DNA from: Pegoplata infirma
Taxonomy: Eukaryota > Arthropoda > Insecta > Diptera > Anthomyiidae
DNA: 64,000 nucleotides
Direction: 5' to 3'
NCBI GenBank assembly: GCA_963921195.1
Contig: OY992536.1
Location: forward strand, 290,365,530 to 290,429,529
Shown: piece by piece, positions 36,601 through 41,686 of the stretch
Layout of the letters: every line of letters starts with the position of its first letter
How positions within the stretch are numbered: the stretch's first letter is position 1
The notes under the pieces: model-generated
What the model was told of the DNA's origin: nothing
The model's database searches: none
What the model saw: only the letters and a program-made list of their open reading frames with translations
Program-made: the position numbers and the translations under genes

Positions 36601-39600
36601 AAAATTTTCTATAGTAAATTCTATAATTATCGATAACAAAAAAGTTTCTATAGAAAATTCTTTAGTTATCGATCCCAAGAAATTTTCTATAGAAAATTCT
36701 ATAGTTATCGATACCAAAAAATTTTGTATAGAAAATTCTATAGTTATCGATAACAAACAATTTTCTATAGAAAATTCTATAGTTATCGATAACAAAAAAT
36801 TTTCTATAGAAAATTCTATAGTTATCGATAACAAAAAATTTTCTATAGAAAATTCTATAGTTATCGATAACAAAAAATTTTCTATAGAAAATTCGATAGT
36901 TATCGATAACAAAAAATTTTCTATAGAAAATTCTATATTTATCGATAACAAAAACGTTTCTATAGAAAATTCAAAAAAACATTTTCTATAGAAAATTCTA
37001 CAGTTATCGATAACAAAAAATTTTCGATAGAAAATTCTATATTTATCGATACTAAGAAATTTTCTATAGAAAATTCTATAGTTATCGATAACAAAAAAAT
37101 TTCTATAGAAAATTCTATAGTTATCAATAACAAAAAATTTTCTATAGAAAATTCTAACAAAAAATTTTCAAAGAAAATTCTATAGTTATCGATAACAAAA
37201 AATTTTCTATAGCAAATTCTATAGTTATCGAAAACAAAAAATTTTCTTAAGAAAAATCTATAGTTATCAATAGCAAAACATTTTCTATAAAAAATTCTAT
37301 AGTTATCGATAAAATATTTTATAGAAAATTCTAGTTATCGAAAACAAAAAAAAATCTATAGAAAATTCCATAGTTATCGATAACAACAAATTTTCTATAG
37401 AAAACTCTATAGTTATAGATAACAAAAAATTTTCTATAGAAAATTGTATGGTTATCGATAACAAAAAATTGTATATAGAAAATTCTATAGTTAACGATAA
37501 CAAAAAATTTTCTTTAGAAAATTCTATAGTTATCGATAACAAAAAATCTCTATAGAAAATTGTATAGTTATCGATAACAAAAAATGTTCTGTAGAAAATT
37601 CTACAGTTATCGATAACAAAAAATTTTCTATAGAAAATTCTGTAGTTATCGATAACAAAAAATTTGCTATAGAAAATTCTGTAGTTATCGATAACAGAAA
37701 AATTTTCTATAGAAAATTCTGTAGTTATCGATAACGAAAAATTTTCTATAGAAAATTCTTTAGTTATCGATAACAAAAAATTTTCTATAGAAAATTCTGT
37801 AGTTATCGATAACAAACAATTTTCTATAGAAAATTCTGTAGTTATCGATAACAAACAATTTTCTATAGAAAATTCTATAGTTATCGATAACAACAAATTT
37901 TCTATAGAAAATTCTATAGTTATCGATACCAAAAAATTTTCCGTAGAAAATTTCGATAACAAAATATTTACTATATAAAACTCTATAGTTATCGATAACA
38001 AAAAATTTACTATAGAAAATTTTATAGTTATCAATAACAAAAAATTTACTGTAGAAAATTATTTAGTTATCGAAAACAAAAAATTTATATAGAAAATTCT
38101 ATAGTTATCGATAACAAAAAATGTTCTGTAGAAAATTCTACAGTTATCGATAACAAAAAATTTTCTAAACAAAATAATATAGTTATCAATAACAAAAAAT
38201 TTTCTATAGAAAATTCTATAGTTATCGATGATCAAAAATTTTCTTTAGAAAATTCTATAGTTATCGATACCAAGAAATTTTCTATAGAAAATTCTACAGT
38301 TATCGATAACAAAAAATTTTCTATAGAAAGTTCTAACAAAAAATTTTCTATAGAAAATTCTTTAGTTATCGATAACAAAAAATTTCTATTGAAAATTCTA
38401 TAGTTATCGACAACAAAAAATGTTCTATAGAAAATTCTACAGTTATCGATAACAAAAATTTTTCTATAGAAAATTCAATAGTTATCGGTAACAAAAAATG
38501 TTCTGAAGAAAATTCTACAGTTATCGATAACAAAAAATTTTCTATAGAAAATTCTTTTGTTATCGATAACAAAAAAATTTCTATAGAAAATTCTTAGTTA
38601 TCGATACCAAGAAATTTTCTATAGAAAATTCTATAGTTATCGATAGCAAAAATATAAACTATAAAATTTTCTATAGAAAATTTTTGTTATCGATAACTAT
38701 AAATTTTTCTATAGCAAATTTTTTGCTATCGATAACTACACATTTTTCTATAGACAATTTTTTGTTATCGATAACTTCAGAATATTATATAAAAAACTTT
38801 TTGCTATCGATAACTATATAATTTTTTATTGAATATTTTTCGACAACTATAGAATTTTCTCTAGAAAATTTTTTGGTGACGATAACTATAGAATTTTTTA
38901 TAAAAATTTTTTGTTATCGATAACTATAGAAGTTTTTGTTAAAAATATTTTGCTACAGAATTTTCTATAGAAAATTTTATGTTATCGATAAATATTGATA
39001 TTCTAAAGACAATTTTTGCTACCGATAACTATAGAGTTTTCTGTAGAATATTTTTTGTCATCAATAACTATTACATTCTATAGAAAAATTTTTGATATCG
39101 TTTACTATAGAATTTTTTGGTAACTAGTTATCGTTAGAATTTTTTATAAAGGAGCAAAAACATTTAACATCAACGAGTAATTTTTCGATGGTCTCCGATT
39201 TTTATAAAATTTTGTGAGTGGGTGTGGTAGTGGACACATATATTAAAAAAAAATATATTTTTTTTTTTTTTGAAAAGTGTGGCAACTCTGAAACTTTGAA
39301 GTTTAGTAATTTGCGGCATAGGGACTCCACTCAAAAGGTCATAACTTTTGTTGTGTAAGAGATATTGACAGGCGTATTTTTGCATTGGATAGGTAAAACT
39401 ACGGGGATTAATAAATTAATTTAAAAAAAAATGTAGAAATTTTTTTTTTATAAAAAATTTTGGAAAAAAAAATTAAAAATTGTTTTTTAAAAAAAAATGT
39501 ATTTTTAAGATTTTCCAAAATTTGTATAAAAATGGCCAATAATAATGTCTAAATACCCTGAAAATTTCAGAGTGGGATTCGAAATGGTTTTTGAGATATC

Positions 39601-41675
39601 ACAAAAAATGTAGAAGTATGTACGCATGAAAACGAGAAAAAAATGTTGAAAAAAAATTAAAAATATTTTTTTTTTAAAATATATATTTTTTAGATTCTTT
39701 ATATTTTTTATTCATATAGCCAATTATGTGTTCCAAACACCCTGAAAATTTTAGAGTGGGATTATTTTTAGTTTTTGAGATATCACAAAAATGTGTAAGT
39801 AGAAGTTTAGAAAAAGATTAGAAGAGAAAAACTGGTTACCTCCAATGACATATCCATGTTTATGTAATGAATATTGGAATTGGGAAGTAACCACTTACTG
39901 ATATTTACTTTCACAATATTAAAAATTTTAAATTATTTAAAAAAAAAAAACCTGTAATTAACATTATTTATATAAAATATGTAAACAAGAAACTGCGCTC
40001 AAAAGTTATAAATACAGAACTCTAAACTTTTTCTTGTAGCATCCCAACAAAAACCAAAAATATTAGTAAGGGGTAACTTCCCAATTTCAATTTTCATTAC
40101 ATAAACATGGACATGTCATTGGAGGTAACCAGTTTTTCCCTTTTTGTACATTATTTCTAAGCTTCTACTTCTACATTTTTGTGATATCTCAGAAACTATA
40201 AATAATCCCACTCTAAAATTTTCAGGGTGTTTTGAACACATAATTGGCTATTTGTATAAAAAATATAAAGAATCTAAAAAATATATTGTTTAAAAAAAAA
40301 AATATTTTTATTTTTTTTTTTAAATTTTTTTCTCGTTTTCTTGTGTATATACTTCTACATTTTTTGTGATATCTCAAAAACTATTACGAATCCCACTCTG
40401 AAATTTTCAGGGTATTTAGACCATATCATTGGCCATTTTAATACAAATTTTAAAAAATCTTAAAAATACATTTTTTTAAAAAAACAATTTTGAATTTTTT
40501 TCCCAAAGTTTTTTATAAAAAAAAAATTTATACAATTTTGTTTAAATTAATTTATTAATCCCCATAGTTTTACCTATCCAATGCAAAAATAGGCTTGTCA
40601 ATATCTCTTACACAACAAAAGTTATGACCTTTTGAGTGGAGTCCCTATGCCGCAAATTACTAAACTTCAAAGTTTCAGAGTTGCCACACTTTTCAAAAAA
40701 AAAAAATATTTTTTTTTAATATATGTGTCCACTACCACACACACTCACAAAATTTTATAAAAATCGGAGACCATCGAAAAATTACTCGTTGATGTTAAAT
40801 GTTTTTGCTCAAAGATTTTTTGTTATCGATAACTATAGAAGTTTTTGTAGAAAATGTTTTGTTATCGATAACTAAAGAATTTTCTTTATAAAATTTTTTG
40901 TTAAAGATAACTACAGAATTTTCTATAGACAATTTTTTGCTATTGATGAATATAGAACTTTCTTTAGAAAGTTTTTTGTTATCGATAACTATAAAATTTT
41001 CTATAGTTATTAATATTTAACGAATTTTCTATAGAAAATTAATTGTTATTGATATTTAAAGAGTTTTCTATAGAACATTTTTTTGTTGTCGATATTTAAG
41101 AAATTTTCTATAGAAAATTGTTTGTTATCGATATTTAAAGAATTTTATATACAATTTTTTTGTTATCGGTTTCTAAAAAATTTTCTGCAGAACATTTTTT
41201 GTTATCGATATCTATAAAATTTTCTGTAGAAAAATATTTTTTTTGTGTAGATTTTTTTACCGATAACTGAAGAAATTTTGATTTTTTTTGTATGTTTTAG
41301 AATTTAAGACCTTTTCTGTATGTATACATAGGAAAAATATTTTAGAGTCTGACGCTTTTTCTATAGATGAAAAATGTCTCAGAATCTAGGACTTTACCCA
41401 TATAGGAACAATTTTTCAGAATCTAATTTTTTAGGAAAAATGCCTCAGAGACTGAAAATTATATAAATAGGAAAAATGTTTCAGATTCTAAGACTTTTTC
41501 TGTATTGAAATCTGGGACTTTTCTAAGAAAAAATGTTACATAACCTAAGACTTGCAAAACAATTTCTTAAATTTATATTAATAAAATTCCATTTGTTTTT
41601 ATTTCCAGAGTTTACAATGCATATCAGTTGATACAAAAACGTTTTCGAGATACTTACCAGAATAGTTCACAGTGA
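3563..41675 (+). CDS. 2-oxoglutarate/Fe(II) dioxygenase, isopenicillin N synthase-like (six coding exons)
   Basis: Coding exons are 3563-3647, 33168-33283, 33354-34115, 34187-34265, 34336-34441 and 41609-41675. Joined they give 1215 nt and 404 residues. All introns are GT-AG, with phases 1, 0, 0, 1 and 2. An N-terminal DIOX_N-type region (about residues 18-110) contains VPIIDLAHC and GMALLVNHGI. The C-terminal jelly-roll holds LRLLYYPP (187-194), the iron ligands H265, D267 (GAHTDYGTFTLL) and H323 (NHRVV), and the 2-oxoglutarate pair R338/S340 (RHSIAFFCHP). The expected reaction is 2-oxoglutarate-dependent oxidation of a small molecule. The substrate is unknown. No signal peptide or membrane segment is seen, so it is probably cytosolic. 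An acidic insertion of about 60 residues (roughly 195-256) precedes the HxD motif. Introns 1 (29.5 kb) and 5 (7.2 kb) are packed with repeats. Family assignment is firm; the gene name is not. Confidence 0.93.
3932..4178. mobile_element. MITE with 26-bp inverted termini
   Basis: GGCGAATATTCAAAACTTGC at 3932 is mirrored by GCAAGTTTTGAATATTCGCC ending at 4178, with six further paired bases (TATCTG/CAGATA) inside. The 247-bp element holds smaller inverted pieces (AACAACTGTT, AACAGTTGTT). No coding frame. A clear target duplication is not visible. It lies in intron 1, about 280 bp after the donor. Confidence 0.75.
4327..5966 (-). mobile_element. DINE-1-like Helentron, subfamily B, interrupted
   Basis: Read on the minus strand it starts at TATACCCTCCACTCTAGTGA (5966 side), runs through the GTCC/GTCT run (5795-5830) and ends with the hairpin region and AACTTTTCTACTTGTT at 4327. 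The body is split by a subfamily A element at 4741-5288. Sequence resuming on both sides matches the uninterrupted copy at 11287-12311. A further insertion of unknown type lies around 4435-4620. Confidence 0.8.
4741..5288 (-). mobile_element. DINE-1-like Helentron, subfamily A, nested
   Basis: Minus-strand element: 5' end TATACCCTCCAACCACAG at 5288, GTCY run at 5105-5155 (long CGGA repeats on the plus strand), 3' hairpin TTCGGC-ACA-GCCGAA and terminus CTCTCACTTGT at 4741. It lies inside a subfamily B copy, so it is the younger insertion. A G tract of about 13 near 4826 matches the C tract seen in other subfamily A copies. Confidence 0.85.
5990..8290 (+). mobile_element. DINE-1-like Helentron, subfamily B, carrying a foldback
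   Basis: Starts TATACCCTCCACTCTAGTGG about 25 bp from the 5' end of the preceding minus-strand copy, so the two are head to head. The GTCC run is at 6108-6120. Body segments around 6160-6270 and 7655-7850 match the copy at 11287-12311. It ends GGAGGGTTTTCATAGATTCG, hairpin, AACTTTTCTG near 8290. The middle is replaced by a palindrome of about 1.2 kb. Short frames with a KDFTEATEVWH motif recur in copies and are not genes. Confidence 0.75.
6344..7592. mobile_element. Foldback element, TACTAAACTAA ends
   Basis: CTTTACTAAACTAACACTAA at 6361 is mirrored by CTTAGTTTAGTAGAG at about 7565. The arms of about 600 bp correspond: TGGTACCATTAAAAAGGTAT on the left, CCTTTTTAATGGTACCAATA on the right. The block TTTTTGCCAAAAAATTT plus GAGTGAGCT occurs twice on the left and once inverted on the right, so the arm has an internal duplication. 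No coding frame. Confidence 0.75.
8291..8990. other. AT-rich intron sequence, nothing recognised
   Basis: T-rich sequence with short irregular repeats. I find no transposon end, RNA gene or conserved reading frame. Confidence 0.4.
8994..9396. mobile_element. Small foldback, TCGGGGTCGG arms
   Basis: TTCGTCGGGGTCGGAAAAGT (about 9005), CCTTTAAGGGTCAATACTAA and GACCTGTAGGGCAATG on the left are mirrored by TTGACCCTCAAAGGCAC and TTTTCCGACCACGACA on the right (about 9318-9350). It ends TTTCTCCACCCTAAT, the same end as the larger foldback at 45603-49041. Confidence 0.6.
9403..10060 (-). mobile_element. Fragment of DINE-1 subfamily A split by a hAT element
   Basis: On the minus strand the terminus ACTCACACTTGTT, a degraded hairpin (GGCACTGCTGAA) and ATACCCTACAAAATG... 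are visible once the hAT insertion at 9446-10031 is removed. The rest of the element is lost. A very degraded subfamily B 3' end may follow at 10135-10195. Confidence 0.55.
9446..10031. mobile_element. hAT-type MITE with 8-bp target duplication
   Basis: Left end TAGAGATGTGCGCGTGAG, right end inverse TAGAGACGGGCACATGAG (about 15 of 20 match). It is flanked by the 8-bp direct repeat TTTTATAC at 9438-9445 and 10032-10039. An 8-bp duplication and TAG...CTA ends are the hAT signature. The interior is made of CACTCA/CACGCA words in both halves, which explains the low-complexity look. A decayed relative lies at about 21040-21450. No transposase. Confidence 0.8.
10061..11286. other. Intron 1 spacer with one perfect hairpin
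   Basis: AT-rich, no gene. 10430-10500 is rich in TTTCATTTCG-like words. 10601-10634 is a perfect 14-bp stem (AATGTGTCCTTCTC, loop TTGAAC, inverse). The remainder alternates TTTTTTA/ACCCT segments that may be a decayed foldback, but I could not pair the arms. Confidence 0.4.
11287..12311 (-). mobile_element. DINE-1-like Helentron, subfamily B, most complete copy
   Basis: Minus strand: 5' end TATACCCTCCACTAGTGATA at 12311, GTCC/GTCT run at 12142-12178, body with two related blocks (AACTTTTGAACCACTGGACC occurs twice on the plus strand), T-rich GAGTGTAAA repeats, then hairpin TTCGGC-AAA-GTCGAA and terminus AACTTTTCTGCTTGTT at 11287. At about 1025 bp it serves as the reference for the interrupted copies. 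Frames read through it are repeat shadows. Confidence 0.88.
12312..13009. other. Intron 1 spacer, nothing recognised
   Basis: AT-rich and not obviously repetitive within the window. No paired termini, RNA gene or conserved frame seen. Could be true single-copy intron. Confidence 0.4.
13010..13590. repeat. Degenerate minisatellite, about 21-bp unit
   Basis: Roughly 25 imperfect copies of GATCAATTGTAATTCGAAAA (A). Variants change AATTCGAAA to AATTCAAAA and GATCAATTG to GATTAATTG. Units of 21 bp equal seven codons, so a short open frame with a repeating IRKRLI/VIQK pattern appears by chance. The unit contains the palindromes CAATTG and TTCGAA. Confidence 0.8.
13591..15410. other. Intron 1 spacer with a DINE-1 remnant
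   Basis: AT-rich. 14360-14400 holds a decayed subfamily A 3' end on the minus strand (TTTGGCAGTGCCGAATCTCT, ACACCCTCCAAAATG). 14412-14460 starts like the ACAAGGGAAGTCTCCCT foldbacks. 14470-14600 repeats TTTCGTA/TACGAAA words. No gene seen. Confidence 0.4.
15411..17155. repeat. 35/36-bp palindromic minisatellite
   Basis: Decayed edges (15411-15660 and 17030-17155) surround a homogeneous core. From about 15700 to 16070 the unit is 35 bp (TCTCAGAATCTGAGAC, then TTTTTTTATAGAAAAAATG). From about 16080 to 16620 it is 36 bp (TCTCAGATTCTGAGAC, TGTTTTTTATAGAAAAACTG). 16620-17030 mixes both types. Each unit has a perfect hairpin GTCTCAGA-(A/T)-TCTGAGAC. The 36-bp block gives a 12-residue repeating frame on the plus strand. 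It has no upstream start context and is not a gene. Confidence 0.93.
17156..18604. other. AT-rich intron sequence
   Basis: Mostly A/T with no gene. 17620-17830 contains mirrored AATTTAATTG/CAATTAAATT words and could be a small decayed MITE. Nothing else stands out. Confidence 0.35.
18783..19873 (-). mobile_element. DINE-1-like Helentron, subfamily B
   Basis: Minus strand: 5' end TATACCCTCCACTCTAGTGA at 19873, CGGA run at 19705-19735, two AACTTTTGAACCACT blocks, 3' hairpin (weakened, TTCGAC-CAA-GTCGAA) and AATTTTTCTACTTGTTTT at 18783. It is full length with a more diverged body than 11287-12311. Confidence 0.82.
19876..20446 (-). mobile_element. DINE-1-like Helentron, subfamily C
   Basis: Directly abuts the previous element. 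The 5' end on the minus strand is as in subfamily B (TATACCCTCCACTTAGTGAT). The 3' end differs: GGAGGGTATCACTACATTCG, hairpin TTCGGC-AAG-GCCGAA, AACTTTTTTACATG. The body has its own block GACACCTAAAAATTTTTAG. The same subfamily is found at 30219-32806. Confidence 0.8.
20667..21040 (+). mobile_element. hAT-like left end with GGGATCCCG words (truncated)
   Basis: TAGGGCTTCCAATCGAGAAA starts a block rich in mirrored GATCCCGGAAATCCC/GGGATT words to about 20785. The matching right end, inverse TAGGGCTTCGAATCG, occurs at 63013, not here, so this copy is truncated or rearranged. The rest to 21040 is not recognised. Confidence 0.45.
21040..21450. mobile_element. Decayed relative of the CACTCACGC hAT MITE
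   Basis: CACGCTCACGCAAAC, CACTCACTAATCACT and GATTCACTTACTAATCACTC words, and a right end reading GCGCCCAACTCTA (inverse TAGAGTTGGGCGC), match the element at 9446-10031. The left end is not clear and no target duplication is visible. Confidence 0.5.
21864..22863 (+). mobile_element. DINE-1-like Helentron, subfamily A, carrying a MITE
   Basis: 5' end TATACCCTCCAACCACAG at 21864; 3' end GGAGGGTATAAAAGATTTGG, hairpin, AACACTCTCACTTG at 22863. It is about 520 bp without the 22225-22706 insertion. The hairpin has a C-to-T change (TTTGGC-ACA-GCCGAA). A C tract is present at 22748-22772. Confidence 0.85.
22225..22706. mobile_element. Foldback MITE with arms of about 100 bp inside DINE-1
   Basis: GCAATGAAAAAGAGTTTATT, GAGGCCTTTTCATGTTCCCC and AATTAACATAACAAGTACTT on the left are mirrored almost perfectly at 22540-22650. 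The word CATTTGATATATT flanks the insertion on both sides (about 22212 and 22692) and looks like a duplicated target. The loop region includes CCCCCGAAACGATCG. No coding frame. Confidence 0.75.
23246..24299. other. Intron 1 spacer with a diverged INE-1-like 5' end
   Basis: 23288-23430 reads TATACCCTACGCCACTCTGC, GGTACAGGGTATAATCAGTT and CGAAATATTAGTTTTAGACC, the plan of a DINE-1/INE-1 5' end but well diverged. The rest is AT-rich. 24017-24069 holds a direct repeat of a 23-bp word beginning AAGCATACCTTAAGG at 30-bp spacing. No gene. Confidence 0.4.
24300..25450. mobile_element. Second copy of the GGTTTTCGAGA foldback, split by a pogo-like MITE
   Basis: Left: CGCTGAACACGTATATC, AAACGGTTTTCAAATATCAC, TATAGAGCTTGAGAATTTTG. 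Right: AAGTTTGTCTTAAGCTCTAT, TTCAAATAGCGATATCTCGA, AAACCGTTCAAACAATTTT. Internal pairs TTAACCCATGGCGCA and ACGGCTCAAAATGGCCGG also belong to it. The inserted element is 24543-25015. Confidence 0.6.
24543..25015. mobile_element. pogo/Tigger-like MITE with TA target site
   Basis: Left CAGTTAACCGTTATAACGAA, right inverse CAGTCGAACCCGGTTATAAC, flanked by TA on both sides (24541-24542 and 25016-25017). Further copies of TATAACGAACTC/GAGTTCGTTATA occur inside. CAGT...ACTG ends with TA duplications are typical of pogo/Tigger relatives of Tc1-mariner. At 473 bp with no transposase frame, it is non-autonomous. Confidence 0.75.
25451..25984. other. AT-rich intron sequence
   Basis: No gene or paired repeat ends. 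Runs of T and A dominate. Confidence 0.35.
25985..27721. mobile_element. Foldback FB1, copy 1 (GGGGCATTCCATGTCAAAT ends)
   Basis: The first 24 bases (GGGGCATTCCATGTCAAAT...) are the exact inverse of the last 24. Arms of about 850 bp pair over their whole length: CCAGGAGGATCGTGGGATAA on the left, TTATCCCACGATCCTCCTGG on the right, and GCGTCCGAGAGGGGTCAT with its inverse. Flanks are AT-rich (ATAT/ATA). No coding frame. The nearly full palindrome makes it a foldback rather than an ordinary MITE. Confidence 0.85.
27722..29640. other. Spacer with a tandem duplication and CAGATTTTTCTGCTG repeats
   Basis: 27738-27993 is a two-copy tandem repeat of about 130 bp (each begins ATTTTTGAAAATATTTTCAA and contains AAGTGCTAGAT). 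28455-29090 contains mirrored copies of CAGATTTTTCTGCTGA, probably a decayed foldback. 28611-28840 has ACTACACCAAGAAAAGTTGT-type inverted words. 29100-29640 shows nothing recognisable. Confidence 0.45.
29641..30218. mobile_element. hAT-like end plus half of an FB2 foldback
   Basis: 29643 begins TAGGGTGTTCAATTAATCGG and is followed by mirrored ATTAATCG words, which looks like a truncated hAT-type end. From about 29790, GTTGAAACAAGAAAATACAA through GATTGTGGTGCATTCCGTTT and CGCCTTCTTAGCCCAGTTTT matches the right arm of the FB2 element at 43090-43520. The matching left arm is missing and a DINE-1 starts at 30219. Confidence 0.5.
30319..32285. mobile_element. Foldback FB1, copy 2
   Basis: Starts GGGGCATTCCATGTCCAAT and ends with the inverse of GGGGCATTTCATGTCAAAT. 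The arms match copy 1 (25985-27721) throughout, with an extra block of about 130 bp in the left arm at 31005-31135 (GCGGTGCCCAAAAAGAG...TTTGGGCACCATTGC), itself flanked by inverted GGTGCCCAAA/TTTGGGCACC. It lies in ATAT-rich target sequence of a DINE-1, and the DINE-1 body rejoins cleanly when it is removed. Confidence 0.85.
31013..31133. mobile_element. Small insertion with GGTGCCCAAA ends inside FB1 copy 2
   Basis: Present in copy 2 but absent from the same place in copy 1 and in the opposite arm. The ends AGCGGTGCCCAAA and TTTGGGCACCATTGCT are inverted repeats. The short direct repeat TTAGAGCA lies on both sides (about 31003-31010 and 31139-31146), consistent with an 8-bp target duplication of hAT type. 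Confidence 0.55.
32807..33167. other. 3' end of intron 1
   Basis: AT-rich, ending in a clean pyrimidine tract and acceptor. 33070-33095 contains the short inverted words AGTACTGAGTACT and CCGACATTGTGTCGG. Confidence 0.4.
33168..33283 (+). CDS. Dioxygenase coding exon 2
   Basis: Preceded by a strong pyrimidine tract and CTTGCAG acceptor (33161-33167). It completes Gly29 and encodes residues 30-67, including the GMALLVNHGI segment typical of DIOX_N domains. It ends in phase 0 at donor GTAAGA (33284). Codon use is less AT-biased than the surrounding DNA. Confidence 0.9.
33354..34115 (+). CDS. Dioxygenase coding exon 3 (catalytic core)
   Basis: Acceptor TTTAG at 33349-33353, donor GTGAGT at 34116, phase 0 at both ends. 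It encodes residues 68-321 and carries LRLLYYPP, the HTD iron-ligand motif and the GAILINCGEILNIW strand. The acidic stretch before HTD (from about VIEDDD to RRLPNG) is an insertion relative to compact family members. The frame opens with a TTG leucine codon after the 70-bp intron 2, so it must not be read as starting there. Confidence 0.95.
34187..34265 (+). CDS. Dioxygenase coding exon 4
   Basis: Acceptor TTTTAG (34181-34186), donor GTAGGT at 34266, after a 71-bp intron. It encodes residues 322-347 with the distal iron-ligand histidine H323 and the R-x-S co-substrate motif, followed by IAFFCHP. It ends in phase 1. Confidence 0.93.
34336..34441 (+). CDS. Dioxygenase coding exon 5
   Basis: Acceptor TTTTAG (34330-34335) after a 70-bp intron. 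It completes Asp348 and encodes residues 349-382, a Pro/Lys-rich segment (SPNDLPLP, then KKQRKKSFKMAKE). It ends in phase 2 at donor GTAAGT (34442). Reading through the donor gives Lys and an immediate TAA, so unspliced RNA would encode a 383-residue form. Confidence 0.88.
34490..39151. repeat. TATCGATA satellite, about 39-bp unit, main block
   Basis: Tandem array of about 110 or more units, consensus TTCTATAGTTATCGATAAC then AAAAAATTTTCTATAGAAAA. The unit contains two perfect palindromes, GTTATCGATAAC and TTTTCTATAGAAAA, about 20 bp apart. Units at 36100-38640 are nearly identical; both edges are diverged. From about 38650 the unit runs in the opposite orientation. Long frames on both strands (for example a repeated SITIEFSIENFLL pattern) are products of the 39-bp period and not genes. 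The array fills most of intron 5. Confidence 0.95.
39152..40810. mobile_element. 1.66-kb foldback inserted in the satellite (GAGCAAAAACATTTAAC ends)
   Basis: GAGCAAAAACATTTAACATC at 39152 is exactly mirrored at the right end (40810). The arms of about 800 bp pair almost base for base, for example GGCATAGGGACTCCACTCAA with its inverse and CAATGACATATCCATGTTTA with its inverse. The centre is near 39965. Satellite units flank both sides. No coding frame. Confidence 0.88.
40811..41275. repeat. TATCGATA satellite, right remnant in inverse orientation
   Basis: About a dozen diverged units in the TTTTTTGTTATCGATAACTA orientation continue the array beyond the foldback. They decay into T-rich sequence by 41275. 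Confidence 0.88.
41330..41565. repeat. Decayed 35-bp CTCAGAATCT minisatellite next to exon 6
   Basis: Words such as AATGTCTCAGAATCTAGGAC, TTTTTCAGAATCTAATTTTT and TTTCAGATTCTAAGACTTTT at about 35-70 bp spacing match the minisatellite at 15411-17155. It lies between the TATCGATA array and the acceptor of exon 6. Confidence 0.75.
41609..41675 (+). CDS. Dioxygenase coding exon 6 (C-terminus and stop)
   Basis: Acceptor TTTCCAG (41602-41608). It completes Lys383 and encodes VYNAYQLIQKRF then RDTYQNSSQ before TGA at 41673-41675. The pattern YxxIQKRFxxTY is the usual C-terminal helix of this family, which supports linking it to exon 5 across 7.2 kb of satellite. Phase fits exactly (2 + 1). Confidence 0.85.
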
Positions 41676-41680
41676 TCCTT

Positions 41681-41686
41681 AATAAA
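41681..41686 (+). terminator. Candidate polyadenylation signal AATAAA
   Basis: AATAAA begins 6 nt after the stop codon. Use of this site would give an unusually short 3' UTR. Other A-rich candidates follow (for example GAAATAAAAATAAAA near 42104), so the real end is uncertain. Confidence 0.3.

Noticed and set aside
36433..38040. Long overlapping frames on both strands with SITIEFSIENFLL or DNKKFSIENSIVI repeats
   Set aside because: The TATCGATA unit is about 39 bp, a multiple of three, so several frames stay open on both strands at once. They are products of the repeat and lie in an intron.
36100..38640. Regularly spaced palindromic repeats resembling a CRISPR array
   Set aside because: The genome is eukaryotic, there are no unique spacers and no cas genes. 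The whole 39-bp unit is repeated, which makes it a satellite.
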